From assembly GCA_963920665.1 (NCBI GenBank), contig OY987267.1, forward strand, positions 7,750,001 to 7,814,000: a DNA stretch of 64,000 nucleotides. Reading direction: 5' to 3'. Source of the stretch: Straminergon stramineum. Lineage: Eukaryota; Streptophyta; Bryopsida; Hypnales; Calliergonaceae. Of this stretch, positions 1 to 12,730 are shown piece by piece; the first letter of the stretch is position 1; each line of letters opens with the position of its first letter. The notes under the pieces were generated by a model. That model was not told where the DNA came from. It made no database searches and was given only the letters and a program-made list of their open reading frames with translations. Position numbers and translations under genes: made by a program.

Positions 1-853
1 GAAACAATTTGGGGATAAACTTTTTTTTCTAAGTTTTTTTTTCAAATGGTTGATCACCACAAACTAATTAATTATGACTTTGAATAACAAAAGTTTTAAG
101 TGGATATCTTAAAAGGGGGAAAATAGGTTGTATTACCTTAACCTTTTAAGATCTACACATCCAAAAAATGTGAATGCCCCTTGGTCAACTTTGATCCAAA
201 ATATCCATCATTGATATGTGTTTAAAACTCAGAAAGTGAAGCTTGACAAGTTTTAGTTCTATCCCCTTTTAAAATTTTGAAAAAACTAAAAAAATTGAAA
301 GAATTATTGCAATTGTAAGTTCCAAGTGTCAAAATGCCTGTTACAACTAGTTAGTTTTTTTTTGAAAAATAGTGCAAGAATGCACCAAAATAAAATGATT
401 TGGCTAAAAAATGATGAAAAATTGTGAAGTTTTCTACCATAAAAACTTAAAGTTAAAAAAATCTTGGATGAAATTGCTAGATAGTGAATGAAAACAAAAT
501 TATGGATATGTGATATGTGCTAATATGATATTTCTATCCAATATGTGGATGAATGTTGGAATTTGGAGCTCCTCTACAACATTTCATATTGCCACTTTGG
601 TACTTCAAAAAAATTGGAAAAAACCATGGTTACAACATATTGTGTGTTTTTCATTCAAGTTTTTTTTGTTTTTAAATATTTCAAAAAATTTTAATTATAA
701 AATTATGTTTTTCCATTCTAATCTTCATTTATGGTAAATATCAAATATTATTATAACATATATTATAAATCATATAATTTTATTTCCACCTTTTATTTAA
801 AAAAATATGATTATTTTATTTTATTTTATTTTATCAAAATTTATAAAAGTTTA
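1..853. other. AT-rich intergenic DNA, no gene seen
   Basis: Very AT-rich sequence with homopolymer runs. The short reading frames here lack any recognisable domain or coding bias. Nothing supports a gene. The segment ends at the TA that flanks the transposon at 854. Confidence 0.7.
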
Positions 854-1212
854 AGGTAGCCAACCCATTTCTGATCAATTCCCTTCCATTTCCAATACAT
901 AGGCTGTTTTCTTTCCATGAAGTTGTGTTGCATTATCATTGGTTGTAAGGCTCTCAATATTGCAACCAAACCTTGGTTGATTTTGCAATTAGCCTATGGT
1001 GACAAATAGAAAGTTATATACCATCATTACAAGTCAAAGAGAATCTTTGACTAAAAAATTCATAGTAATTACATTTTGTGTAATAAAATTCTGGAAAAAT
1101 ATGCAATCCTTCTAAACTCTATTTTGGCACATAGGAAAAAATTATGCATTAAAAAATCCTTTGCTCCAAATATGCATAATTGCTTAAGTGGTTGAAAATG
1201 GGTTGGCTACCT
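854..1212. mobile_element. TA-flanked MITE, AGGTAGCC family
   Basis: The ends are inverted repeats: AGGTAGCCAACCCATTT at the left and its complement at the right, each flanked outside by TA. The element is 359 bp and has no coding capacity. A diverged copy with the same interior (the stretches about ATTGGTTGTAAGGCTCTCAAT and AATTGCTTAAGT) lies at about 60357-60716 but has lost its right end. TA flanks fit a Tc1/mariner-type or PIF/Harbinger-type non-autonomous element; the sequence alone does not decide. Confidence 0.75.
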
Positions 1213-2625
1213 TAGTGTCAATAGAATTTTTTTTTTCACCCATGAAAAATATTAGGATTATATATATCAATTATATAATAGGATAAATTTAGCTTGATAG
1301 TGGAATTTGACTTGAAAGTTGTTGCTAAGGGTGTTTTGAGTGTAAGAAATAAAACAAATAATTGAGAAATTTTCACACTAATCACTAGTGTTGATTGTAC
1401 CTCTTGAAATACTTTCAAATCAATTGGACTATTTTTGTGATACTTACAAATTTATTTTCACTTTTAGTCACAAAAATTACAACCATGACAATTTTTCATA
1501 AAACAAAGTGAATATTTTCATAATGATTGATAGTTCATAGTTTTGTATAATAAAAATATAAGATTGATATTTGAACACAATTTAAAACAGGAAATTTAGC
1601 TCAAACATAATGTTTTACTGTTTTGCAATGGATCTACTCCTTCTTTAGGGATTAATGACTATCTTACAAGTTGCAAGTTTGCAACAAATTCTGGTATGCA
1701 AGATATTTCAAGCATCTCAAATGTAATTTAGAGCCTTTTGTTCATGGTGTTGACTACATATGGAGTATACCATAAGTGTAGGGCAAAGGTGACACCACTC
1801 TACCAAAATTTTTTTTTTCTCATAGAATAAAGTTCAACAGATGCTAAAAATAGAATGTTTTTACGAAGTTCCTTTTTTACACCAGACAAGATTTTAGTTT
1901 TTTGAAAAAGAAAAATTTCTAAAATTTTGGCATCAATTTTAGAATTATTTTATGCCGATGCTGCCCTGCACCTACGGTACAGTAAAACATCTGGTTGGAT
2001 GTACCTACGCTCCTACGCTTTTGACATACAGTCAGGCCTAGAGTGCACTGGTACAATCCGACTTGATAGCAAACTGACTCAGACAGGAGTCACAGGACAG
2101 CAAGGTCTCAAGGCAGGAAACCCGAAACCCTAGAGCTCTGTTCCCAGACACGATCGGTCTAGATTTCAGACGTGAGTAGTGCCGCGATCGTATGTGAGCT
2201 TCCGAATTTCGAGGACACTATAAACGCCTGCAGATTGACTCAGTCCTCATGAGCTCCCATTGGTGCTCCTTCTTTGCGTCTCCAGAGCCTTTCTGGCTCG
2301 TTTTTGGCTTGGCAGGTGGTTCGTTGGAATTGCCTGTGCACGCTTTCTAGTTTTGTAGTTGCGATGTAGTCCTTGCAACTGGATTCTTTTATTCTTGCGT
2401 TGGGAGAGCAATATTCCTGTGAGGGAATAGCCAAGGCGGAGAGCGTTGGAATTTCGCCTAATCTAATTTTGGTTGTCGGTATTGTTCTTTTTGTTTAAGT
2501 TTTATTTGTACCTGTATCTTAGTGTGAGCAGAGGAGTGCAGGTTTTTTGTTGTTTTTAGTTTGAGACATTTATTGTACTTTGCTCATAATATTTTTTTCC
2601 CGGGAAGAAAGAGGATGTCGTGACG
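1213..2625 (+). promoter_or_regulatory. AT-rich spacer then probable promoter and 5' leader
   Basis: To about 1950 the DNA is AT-rich spacer. It includes an orphan right end of the TTAA transposon type (CTTTAGGGATTAA, near 1644). From about 1950 the base composition becomes balanced. A telo-box AAACCCTA lies at 2125-2132, a motif common near plant transcription starts, so transcription of the gene at 2626 probably begins around 2.1-2.3 kb. The exact start cannot be fixed. A two-codon upstream ORF (ATG TCG TGA, 2615-2623) ends just before the main ATG. Confidence 0.5.
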
Positions 2626-5600
2626 ATGTCGTACCTGGAAGCTGCACCTGATTTGGGAGATTTAAGAGGAATGTCTGATATGCAGCAGCCTCTAGATGAC
2701 CACATCAATCCAGGCGTCTTAGACCGTCAGAAAAGACTTGATTCAATGGCGCTTTCTTCAAATGGGGAGAACCCGAATCAGGTTTACCCGCACATCTTTT
2801 TCCAGCTCTTCTGCATAGTTTTGTTCCAATTATCAGAGTATACTTCAAGTTGGCATTGAGAGCGTTTGTTGATGGATTTGTCTGTTCTTCTGTGGTGGAC
2901 TATGTCTGTTCTTTGTGTCAGTCACTGTAAGGTGACAGTATTCTTGGAAACACAATAAGTAGTACTAAAATATTCCAGCTGCCTGAAGTGCTGAACTGGA
3001 ATGCTTATGTTTTTTCTGAGGTTCAAGTATGGCTCTTCTGGTGAACTGTGGTTTAATTTCTGCCGTTTCCTTTCCATACTTGAGGACATGCTTGTAATTT
3101 GTTCTAATAAAGAGTGGAGCTGCGCGGAGAATATAAACAAAAGTTGTTGAACTTTAGAAAAGCAGTACTTTGCCATTGAACCAAATGGTCCGAAAATACA
3201 GCTGCAGCACCTAGATTATGTTGTTGAAATTTTTGGCGTGCAGTTGCAACCTATCACATTACTTGAATCTTTACTTCATTTAAGGCAAGTATGTCGAGCA
3301 ATGGAGCATCTAATCCTGTCTCAGATCGCAACATATCCGTGAGTCTCAAAGTGGGCTGGGTTTCGTGATTGTTTCAGGTCAGTCATCTGGTTGATATTAT
3401 TGAGGCGGCAGAGTCAGCAATTCGTACTCAGGTTAGTTCCATAGTTCTTTTGGAAGGATGACCATTACGATTTGATGTCATCTGCTTTCTTTCGGTTTCC
3501 TTTCTTGATGTGTTTAGACTAATCCTTTCTCTTACGTCTGCACATTTATAATTCTGAAGTTTTGTTTACGACACTCTCGGTCCTCACTTGAGATTGAAAC
3601 ATGCAGGTTGAAGAAAACGAGGAGTTGAAATCTGCTTTAGAAGCGGCTGAAAGGGAGCTGTATGCTCACGTAAGTAGACATACTTGCTTGCTCAATTGTA
3701 AAGTGAATAAATACAATGACGCTGCGTCGAAGTCTCGTGCCTATTTTCCCTCAGCTACGGAATGTCTAATGTAACCTGTACCATTTCTTTCTTTCAAGTG
3801 TCTTTAGCGCTGGATCAACTCCCGTTAATTATGCCTCTCTAAACTATGATTTGCTTCTTTAAGGAAATCTAATTCTTAATCTATCTGGAAGTCTTCCAAA
3901 GAGTGCTTGGTGAGCTCCGCGACTCTCTTGCTCCGCCTGACATTGTCTACGTTTGACCCTCCTGCAAAGCGTAAACAAGATATGAAACGTTTCTTCTTAT
4001 AAGGGGGTCTCAACTGGTATGGTGGCGAGCTCTTTAATGACCAAGTGCAAAGATAAGCACTCCGATGTAGGTCCTCAATTGATGTTTATCAGACAGTCTG
4101 TTCCTAGTATACCTCATTTATCATCATTTTTTTCCACCTTTTACAGAGGATTAGTCAGCAGAAACAAGGTGAATCTGAGAGTACACATCCATCCTCACAA
4201 ATCCATCCGAGCAGGGCATTGGACATCAAGGATGGGCATGCAGGGACGGTTCCTCTGATCAATCATCAAAATGCATTACCTCCCTTGGCAGGTGTCCCAT
4301 CTCCGTATCCTCGGCTAAATGGCATTAGCAACGGCAGTGGAAATCACACTCCCCCTGGCAGTATCTTATTGGGTGCACATTCCAACGGATCGTCTGGTGG
4401 AGAATCTGGTCATTTGCTTCCGCATTTGAGTTCGCCATCCACCTCGGCTTTTCCATATCCGTGAGTTCTCCCTAGCATTTCTCAGGTTGGGATACTGAAG
4501 ATACTTATATGCCGGAGGTTGTTTTGGATTTCTGCTAAAGATAGCAAAAGTCTCATTGGCATTCCCCCCCCTCATGCAAACATATGTCGATGGTTTTGAC
4601 AGCCGCATATGATCAATTTATGCTTTTTAATTTTTGAAATTCAATAGGTCGCTTACTTCACGTTTCCACTAATTCAAGTTTTTGTCGACTTTGTAATGTG
4701 GGTAGCTAATGAAGCACGTCAATGATGTCTTCTACGTCAGAACATTCAAACTTCATTTCTGTTGATGAAGGACATAATAAGATCCTTGCATTCGTAATTG
4801 CCTTGGAACTGGCGGCGTTGAATCAATAAATTAAGTAGAGCCAACAAGTCTGTTCATCGATACTGGGAGTGGGTTCAATTGCCGCTCAATTCTATTTCGT
4901 AACGAAACTTTCAGTCGGAGGTAGAGGCTCAACCGAAGTATGTGAAGGCCTCTGTCCTCCTGGGTAATTTAAGGACAGTAAAATATATGTTGTGGAACAG
5001 TCGGAGAAGGGACGTTGAGGCAGACCATCGAAATCTTTATCAGGGGCAGGATTTGCCAGATTCCAACAATCACAGTGGCTATCACCGCTCACAGGTGCTC
5101 TCCTTTGCGAGATGTGATTTTTAATTCGTCCTATTAACAAATGAATCGTGGCCTGTCTCACAAAACTGAAACTAAAATGTGTAGGTACTCTTGGAGAAAG
5201 TGTAAGGACATTGTTTTGGGCTGTTCTTTTTTCACAGGATTTGATGCTAAGAATTCCAAGATCTTCAGAAGATGAAGAATCAATCCAAGTTTTAACTCGT
5301 CGCCTGAGGGATGCATCCGTGAAGGTATTGTACTGCAATTATATTCTGTGTGCTTTCGATATGTTCATTGAGTATCGGTGTTCGAGGATATCGACGCGTT
5401 ATTGATTTTGATAGTTGTTTTGTCAGATAGGTAATATGCCATCTGCTCAATTATGTCCAATTATGCTCTGTGGCATGTTGTTACAGTTTGTTCTCAAGTA
5501 CCACTGTACAAAAAAATAGTAAGATTATTCGAATCTTATGTATGCTCAGCACTTCTGCATTCTTTATGCAGGAAGCTCAACACATGAAAGAGAAGAGGAT

Positions 5601-8600
5601 ACTTGAGCGTCGAGTTGCAGAGTTACGACTGGTTGGTGCCTTGTGAACCAACATTTGGTTGTCCTTTGACAAATTCATATTCTAGTTTGCAATCATCCAA
5701 TTTTCCTTGTTATATTGTTTTATCTTCTATGTGACAGGCTCATGACCAGCAGCAACAAGGCTTGGTAGATGCAGCATCCAAAGCCTTGTCTTATCGGCAA
5801 GACGTACTTGAAGAGAATTATCGCCTTACTTTCGCTCTTCAGGTTCATTTTTCTTGACATATGCCCTTTCTCTTTGTCGGTTTGCAACAAAACTTTGTAC
5901 GACATTGATCACTCAGCTACTTCTGAACAAGAGTATATTGAATTTTATGTGACACCTTAGTATGTGTTTATCCCCGTCTTATTATGAAATTTGAGGTTGA
6001 AAGCATTGTTGTTGTTAGCTCAATGAAATTGCATCTTTTTATCATTTTATTGCAAGACACCTCTTCGGATGGTAGGATATAACAGAGGACCACTCTGGAC
6101 ACTTCAGGTGGCAGAACAGGAGAAGACGATATATGTGCAAAATCTGATGCCTCTGTTGGCTGATTATGACTTGCAACCTCCTGTCTCAGATGCACACTCC
6201 ATGGTCAGCCACATTAAGGTCTGTGATTAACAACCATTAGTCATCTCTTAAGAGTCCTGCCTGGGGTCCCTCTTCTGTGTATTACATTTAATTACTCGTT
6301 AGTTTTAAATTTGATTACAATTCTATCTCCAGTATAACTGTGCAGTAGCTATACTTTAGCCTCAAATTTGTTAATCTCGTTTTTGTTCCAGTGTAGATGC
6401 ACTAGAGAATTTGGTATTTTGGTGTGGAAGGGGCTCCAAAAGTTTGTACTGATGTTAATTTTTCCAGATACTTGTCCAAAAGCTACGTTCAGAGTTGGAA
6501 CTCTACGAGGTACGCGTTGAATATATCTGAAATTATCTCTTTTCCTCTGGACATTTCTCATACACCAAGTTGTCATTTTGGAAGTCACCAGATGATTCTC
6601 ACTCTGTTGTTACTTACATTGTAGAATAAGGTGAAGAACTCACAATATTATCTGTCTCCCCGGCAACCTTTATATCAACCTCCCTCATTGTACGCTCCTC
6701 CGCCTCATTCTCCTTCATACCAGGTAAATGATGCTGGGTATATTAGGATTCTCAACTCTCTTTCCTGTTGATTTATGTGGAACCTTTACTTTACTTTCAT
6801 ATCAGCTGTTGTTTTACAATTGTTTTTTTTGGTCTTAATGGAGTCTTGGTTCTTTTCTACAAGCGATTATGTGTGATGTCGGTGAGGGTCTTTGTGAAGT
6901 TTTAAGTGTTTACTATCATAGTTTTCTTACATTAGTTTGCTGGTGAAAAGTTCTCGATGATTTTGGCGTGTTAGTTAACAAAGTTGAGGGTCCGTCATTG
7001 TTGGGCAGACTCATGGGCTCGAGATGGTGCCCCATTATTCCGAAAGACCAACATCTCCAGTACAACTGCCACGAACAGGACGACCTGGTTGGGAGTCTGG
7101 CATGTCTTCTCCTCGGTTTGCAGGGATGCGCGACGATACTCTGCATAATGAGGCTATTGATGATCAAGAGTAAGTTTCTCTTCACGGAATCAAGATGAAC
7201 ATGGGTTGTTTGTTGTATGTGCTTTTTTAAGGAAAGACCCTACAACTGGCTACATTGTGCTTGATAGGCGATACTGAAGGGATTTCATGCATTCGTTCAG
7301 AGCGCAGGCAGATGCACGGGCCCTGGTGCCTCAGGACTCAGTAAACTCAAGGGCAAGTGAAGGCTTTGATGATTTCGACAATGATGAAACTACTTACGAT
7401 GGATCACAGACTCCCGTTCATTCCAAGCCAGGATTTATTAATCCTGAAGTTGCTCGATCACCTCCTCAGCTCCCACCATTGCGAGAGGAAACAGCCTCTC
7501 CAAGTTTTGAAGGTAATGCTGATTTATCCATCGCGCAATCTAAGAATCTTAGAGACTAGCTCTTGAGTTGCTGGAACATCCTGCTGCGGAGTCTGCGTAA
7601 CATGAGAGGTTGTTAGCGCAGATAATGACCCTCCTCCAGGAATTGAAGGCCTTCGAATAGTGGGAGATCCCGTTTTAGGTGGCCGACTTACGGCATGTGG
7701 CCATCCTGTCAATGGCACTTATTTGTGCATCTTCCAGGTCTTTGCAGTGCTATCTTAGTGATTTTGTTTGGTCTTTGTTTTGTTATTGATTCGTACATTA
7801 AATTTTGGGGGGGATTGCTCGGAACCTGTCTTTTAAGTCACATTTTCATGACGGGATTTGGTTAATTTGTTTTTCTTTCAACCAAAGTATTTAGTCTTGT
7901 TATAACTCTCGAATTCAGCATCTCTGTTTACAAATGTTTGCCCGATAGGGTTCTGCATTAACTTACACGTTTACTGACATCAATGTCCCATGCAGTGGGT
8001 GCGGTATTATCAAGATGGAACTCCTTTGTACATTGAAGGTATATTTCGGGGGTTATGTGTAATTTATAGGGTGTTTCACACTTGATTTGCCTTTGAACTT
8101 TGTCCAGAACGTATCAATGATGGGTTATTTATTTATACCTGTCGTCATTACCGACCGCATAAAGAGTTTATCGCATCTCCCCTGATTCAAGTCCTGAAAG
8201 TGAATGACTGCCAAAGAGTTCCTCTTTGTGGGTATACAATACTTTATTTTGAGCCAATTATTCTCCATCTCACGTGATTTAAACTTTGCCTTTTCAGGGG
8301 CAGCACAACCAGAATATGTTATCACTGCTGATGATTGTGACAATAAAGTTGCTGTTGAATGCGTACCCATGGATGAGCGTAACCGCAGAGTGAGTATCTG
8401 TGTCTATCCGAAAGATCTTTAGATATACAACCTGCAGACCTTTCATGGAATGTGAAGCTATAACACATCGTGACCTTGTTGACAAATTTACTTAATGGGG
8501 ACTAAAGTTGTCCTACTTTGTTTGACATAGTTTACAGCTACCTGTCTCGTGATAATGTTATTATGAGGCTATTTTCAAGCTCTTCTTAAGTTACTGACTC

Positions 8601-10065
8601 GAATATGCAATGGTATGTAGGGTGAATTGGTGAAAGTCATGGTTAATGATGGCAAATGCATTGGCCGAGGTACGTTTCTTGCGGAAGTACATGTGTGCAT
8701 TCTGAGGTAGCTATGTCCATTTCTATGCTTTCTATGCCCATTGTGAGATAATATAACTCAACATTGAGAACTAGATAGTTATTTGAGTCATTTCAATCAT
8801 GATGAACACAATATGAAGAACGTATTACCTCGTGGTTTCTTGCAGATTCGATGATGCAAGATCAAATAGACGCATACATGACAAGTGCTCAAGCTCTTTT
8901 TGAAGTTCACCTGTTGGTATGGGACATATATGCACGTCCGACAGAATGTTTACCATATTTGTCTTCAGAAAAATTAGAAGAGATTTGATTAATTGACTTT
9001 CTTCTGGCGCTAATTTCGATACATCTAGAACTATTCAGAATGATTCTTAACTTGCAATGATAATGACTTTTACTGAAATTCTACCATCTTTACCCAGGAA
9101 GGGGCATCTGAAGACCCTTCTGAGCAAGCATCTTTGGTACTGAGACGCTCTACATTTGAATTGCGACGCAGTAATGGTCGAAAGCAGCTTCTCAATGAGA
9201 AATACTCATCCGCAGTTTCTGTACGTTCCATGTCCCCTCTCTAATCCGTTCATTATTGTAATTGGATGCATACTTATTCACAAATTGATGCTCTTGTTTC
9301 GAAATTATGCAATCATATTTTCACGGCAATAAATATTCTGGGGTCCTTCATAAACTCCAGATCAAAGTACCAGTAGGAGAGTATCCGCAGTGTACAATAA
9401 CTTGCCACGACAAAAAGGAGATTGATCTTGAGCTGCGGGATCCTCGGTTAGTTCTACTGATCATTTGCTTCTACGTTTATGCCATGCTTGTGTCGACAAA
9501 TGGAATTATGAATTTATGACTTGAGGATCCAAACAAGAATCAACTGTAGCATTGACACTGACTTCTAAAAGAACTCACCGTATTAGAATTTGGTATTTAG
9601 TGCTGAAATGTACTGTGAGTGAGTGCAATGAAGTGTTTAGAAGACTACAGCCACAATTGTACAAAGGGCCTGTTGAGGGCTTGAGGCCAAACAATTGAGC
9701 TATGATTAATGCAATCTACGTGGTAGTAATGATGCGCTGTACAGGTTGGAAAATTCTAAACGAATATTCTGTTGTGGTAAAATGCAGGACTCGTGACTTA
9801 GCTGTGCTGACTTTCCGCGCATTCTTGAAGGCAGTAAGTTGCTAGAGCTACGACCTTTTACCCAAGTGCATACGGGGGCTTTTTGAATGCTGTTAGGTTG
9901 ACTTTTCATCGCGTTCGTCTTTAGATCTTCCTCCCCATGCTACTGTATGCGTGCTACCCTTTGAATTTTCATTCTGTTCAAAGATTTGTTGAGCTTCTCT
10001 AATTGTCTGTACAGGCCGTTGACGAACACAAGAAGAAATCCAGACGTAAATGGCTGCGGGGTTAA
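2626..10065 (+). CDS. Plant coiled-coil protein with C-terminal Ig-like/PH-like module
   Basis: Twenty-two exons: 2626-2781, 3378-3431, 3607-3669, 4147-4460, 5076-5094, 5238-5324, 5572-5631, 5738-5842, 6108-6218, 6468-6509, 6625-6723, 7009-7169, 7301-7512, 7622-7737, 7996-8038, 8298-8389, 8621-8669, 8846-8916, 9098-9220, 9361-9446, 9788-9833, 10015-10065. They total 2160 nt, giving 719 residues. Residues about 53-340 are charged and heptad-like (ENEELKSALEAAERELYAH; EKRILERRVAELRL), indicating coiled coil, broken by a Ser/Pro/Gly-rich linker (92-195). A Pro-rich linker follows. Residues about 500-595 (VGDPVLGGRLTACGHP, then FQWVRYYQDGTPLYIEGA) resemble an Ig-like fold. Residues about 600-715 resemble a PH-like fold. 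That tandem order recalls the actin-binding SCAB proteins, so a cytoskeletal role is possible, but this is inference. I recognise the family as conserved in plants but cannot name a characterised member. Exon 5 is only 19 nt. The frame is continuous through all 21 introns. Confidence 0.88.
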
Positions 10066-10910
10066 GATCCAGCCACTGTAGATTTCTTCTCCAGGGGTCC
10101 ATGGGAGGCATCGGTTTTAAGTTTCTTTTATGTTGTGTATGTATTTTGTGCGGGTGTACTTTAGTAGGACATTGGGCATTGTAGGACCTTATTTGTAAGC
10201 TGCATACATTTTCTGGGAATCATTTTCTTTGCAGTAATGGCAGTTCAGAATACATTCAGCATATGTAGCAAGTATCATTTTACTCATTTTGCTCGAACAA
10301 TATGCCATGTAGGGCGTGGGGATTCAGCTCCCTGTTTCCTTCACGATGATACCATTGCGTTATTGTGCTGTCCAGGAAACCTTCAGTAGGCATCTGAAAG
10401 TTACGTCCATGTAAGTTTGTAAACCCTATTAACGGTATCCTTGTAGATTCTGAAGCCTGATTCTGTCGAAGTTGTGATTCCCAAGTCAGGGTCTTCTTTC
10501 CTCAATCATGACCTTGCTACTTCGCGTTGAATTTCATCAATCCGGTGAACTCGTTCGCTTTTAGTCATGGCTCTAGTTTTCTTGGGAGCTAATTATCCTA
10601 CTGCATCAAAGACTATTGAAAATAAATTGCGGTAGTGTGGGGAATTGAAGAAATCTTCCATTTTTCTAGTCAAATCTACCAAAAAATATAAACGTGTGAT
10701 ATGAGGAGGCAAAGCAAAAGCATGGTTGTGTATGATAGGGGCGCCCCATTTGCAACAAAGTCATGGCTGCAAGTGAAATTCACTTGGAAATAGTTCGTCC
10801 TACCTTACAACTTTCAAAAGCATAAACTACTTCTACAGATTGTACGCTACATTTAGATGAACTCTCCACCAAAAGATAAAAATTTCTGCTAAGTTCCTAC
10901 TAGTATGCCC
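10066..10910. other. Convergent 3' regions of two genes
   Basis: Tail-to-tail space between the coiled-coil gene (+) and YAE1 (-). It should hold both 3' untranslated regions. Several AATAAA-like signals are present, for example near 10620 (AAAATAAATT). No reading frame here looks coding. Confidence 0.6.
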
Positions 10911-11564
10911 CTACAAGGAAACTTCGATTGAAGCCCTCTCAAACGCCCTTCGCACATTCTTCTCCAATTCCTCCAGTTCACTCGCACCTGATGAAGCACG
11001 CGATGAAGAATTCTCACTTTCCCACACGCCGACACCATGAGACTCCGGTAACCGATTAATCCCAACAAACCCTACTTCATCTCTACTGGCAGCTTCCGCT
11101 AGTCCAACAAACCCTAATTCATCTCCAGTGGAAGTTTCCGCAATTCCACGAGTCCCACCCTCATCTGCACCCGAACCTCCATCCCTGTTGAGGTCGCGAA
11201 AGAATGAACGCTGAGCATCAGTGGATGAGAAGCTGTGAATCGAGGTAGCCAGGCCGTCCAAGCGCACTCGAGCTTCCTCGTCTTCGATGAGATTCTCCCT
11301 CAAGGAAGCCGGCAACGCTGCGAACGCACTGCAGAGCCCCCGCGCCACGCCCCAAGTGAAGCCTGGAGTGGTCGCTTCCGCGTACCCTGCATTGAAACCT
11401 TCCTGTGCGGAGGAGTTTTTCCCTGCCTCCACTCCATCCCGGTAACCCAAAGTGTGGAACTGGCTCTGTCGAGCTTGCCATTCGTGGTCGAGCTCAGAGG
11501 CTGATGATGGGCGACCCGGGTGGTCTCCTTCGCTGTCTGAACCCCAGACGTCGTCATCGAGCAT
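10911..11564 (-). CDS. YAE1: Yae1-domain protein (Fe-S protein maturation adaptor)
   Basis: Single exon, 217 residues, with ATG at 11564 and stop at 10911. The N-terminus is the conserved acidic DDDVWGSDSEGD followed by EWQARQSQFHTLGYRDG. Residues about 39-75 carry the repeated glycine spacing (GYRDGVEAGK, then QEGFNAGYAE and FTWGVARG) that defines the Yae1/Lto1 deca-GX3 motif. In yeast, Yae1 works with Lto1 to bring the cytosolic iron-sulfur assembly targeting complex to the ribosome-recycling ATPase Rli1/ABCE1; the same role is expected here. The C-terminal part (about 120-195) is low-complexity and contains a direct repeat of the form GDELGFVGLAEAAS / RDEVGFVGINRL, probably a lineage-specific extension. 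The gene is intronless and converges on its upstream neighbour. Confidence 0.92.
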   Translation of the reverse strand: MLDDDVWGSDSEGDHPGRPSSASELDHEWQARQSQFHTLGYRDGVEAGKNSSAQEGFNAGYAEATTPGFTWGVARGLCSAFAALPASLRENLIEDEEARVRLDGLATSIHSFSSTDAQRSFFRDLNRDGGSGADEGGTRGIAETSTGDELGFVGLAEAASRDEVGFVGINRLPESHGVGVWESENSSSRASSGASELEELEKNVRRAFERASIEVSL

Positions 11565-12730
11565 GGTTGCACCAGGGCTACGAGATTCGGGACCAGGGGA
11601 ATAAGAATGATCACCAATTTGCTGTCAATGTGAATTCCACTGAAGCGCGAGAGTGTGCGATGATGGGAGGGACAGCCCTCGCTCACTCTGTGAAATTCAA
11701 AGGAAACGCAGGAAATCCAACAAGGCCACAAAAAATTTGAGCACAATCATAAAGATTTGAGCAAGCGAGCAATATTGGCACGATTGGTAAATTGGAGAAG
11801 AAGGACAAGGCTCGAGCGAAGGCCATCAGCTGAAAGAGGGTGACGGATATTGGGCAACGAATGATGGACGAACGATGCGAAACCATGAATGAAGTAATGG
11901 ACAAAAGTAAAAAAATGTAGAGGAATGTTAAGTTAAGGAATTTGTGTGAAAATAGAAGAATTTGAGAAGTATGTGTTTTATGGTGTGTTTTAGTTTGTCT
12001 CTAGAATAAGTTACCCTATTTGACCCACTTTCAATACATTTCCAAAAAATATTCTAAATTGCATCTAAAACATACAAAGTGAAAAAGATGGAAGATATGA
12101 AAGGACTTTGACCTAAATTTAGAGGTATAAAAAAAAGAAAAAAACTTTTAAAAAATATGAGTGAAAAAAGATTTGTTGTATACTACAATGAGAGGACATT
12201 GCATGTAAGTTGGGTCTTGAGAATTATGACAACTGCACATAACAAATTAATAGTTAATGTACATATGTATACACCAAGTGGTCCACAATCCAATTGTAAA
12301 CCCTACTATTGGGTCCAATTGTATCCTCTTTTGCAATCTAATGTAGTAAAATTGTAAAAGATTGACATTATGACAACTTTGTAGTGAAATTGGGTGGATT
12401 TGGGTTGAATAGTCATTGTTTTATAACTTTAAGGAACATACTATGTCAAATTTAGGCATATGGGCAAAGTTTCCTTCATTGTTCCTCAATTTGAAGGCAT
12501 GCTTTTGGATTATTATTGCAACTATGTAGGTAGTCAAAAAAACCACAATAGAATGAAAGAGGACAAGAATAGTTCCCCCCTAGGGACTACTAGAGTTGTC
12601 AAAAATAAGTGCGAAAAACTCTCTTATTTTTTGTTCTATTGCAAAAAGAAAGTTGTGAACCTAATTAGTCTAATTATGTGCATACGTGCAATGGCCAAAA
12701 GGACCCCAATGGGTATGCATACCTTATATA
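11565..12730. other. YAE1 upstream region and AT-rich spacer
   Basis: The first 350 bp are balanced in composition and probably hold the YAE1 promoter and 5' leader (minus strand). After about 11900 the DNA becomes AT-rich. A 107-residue open stretch at 12460-12783 runs into the transposon end and resembles nothing recognisable. No gene is called. Confidence 0.55.

Noticed and set aside
2620..2625. Earlier start for the coiled-coil gene at 2620
   Set aside because: That codon is GTG. The first in-frame ATG is at 2626.
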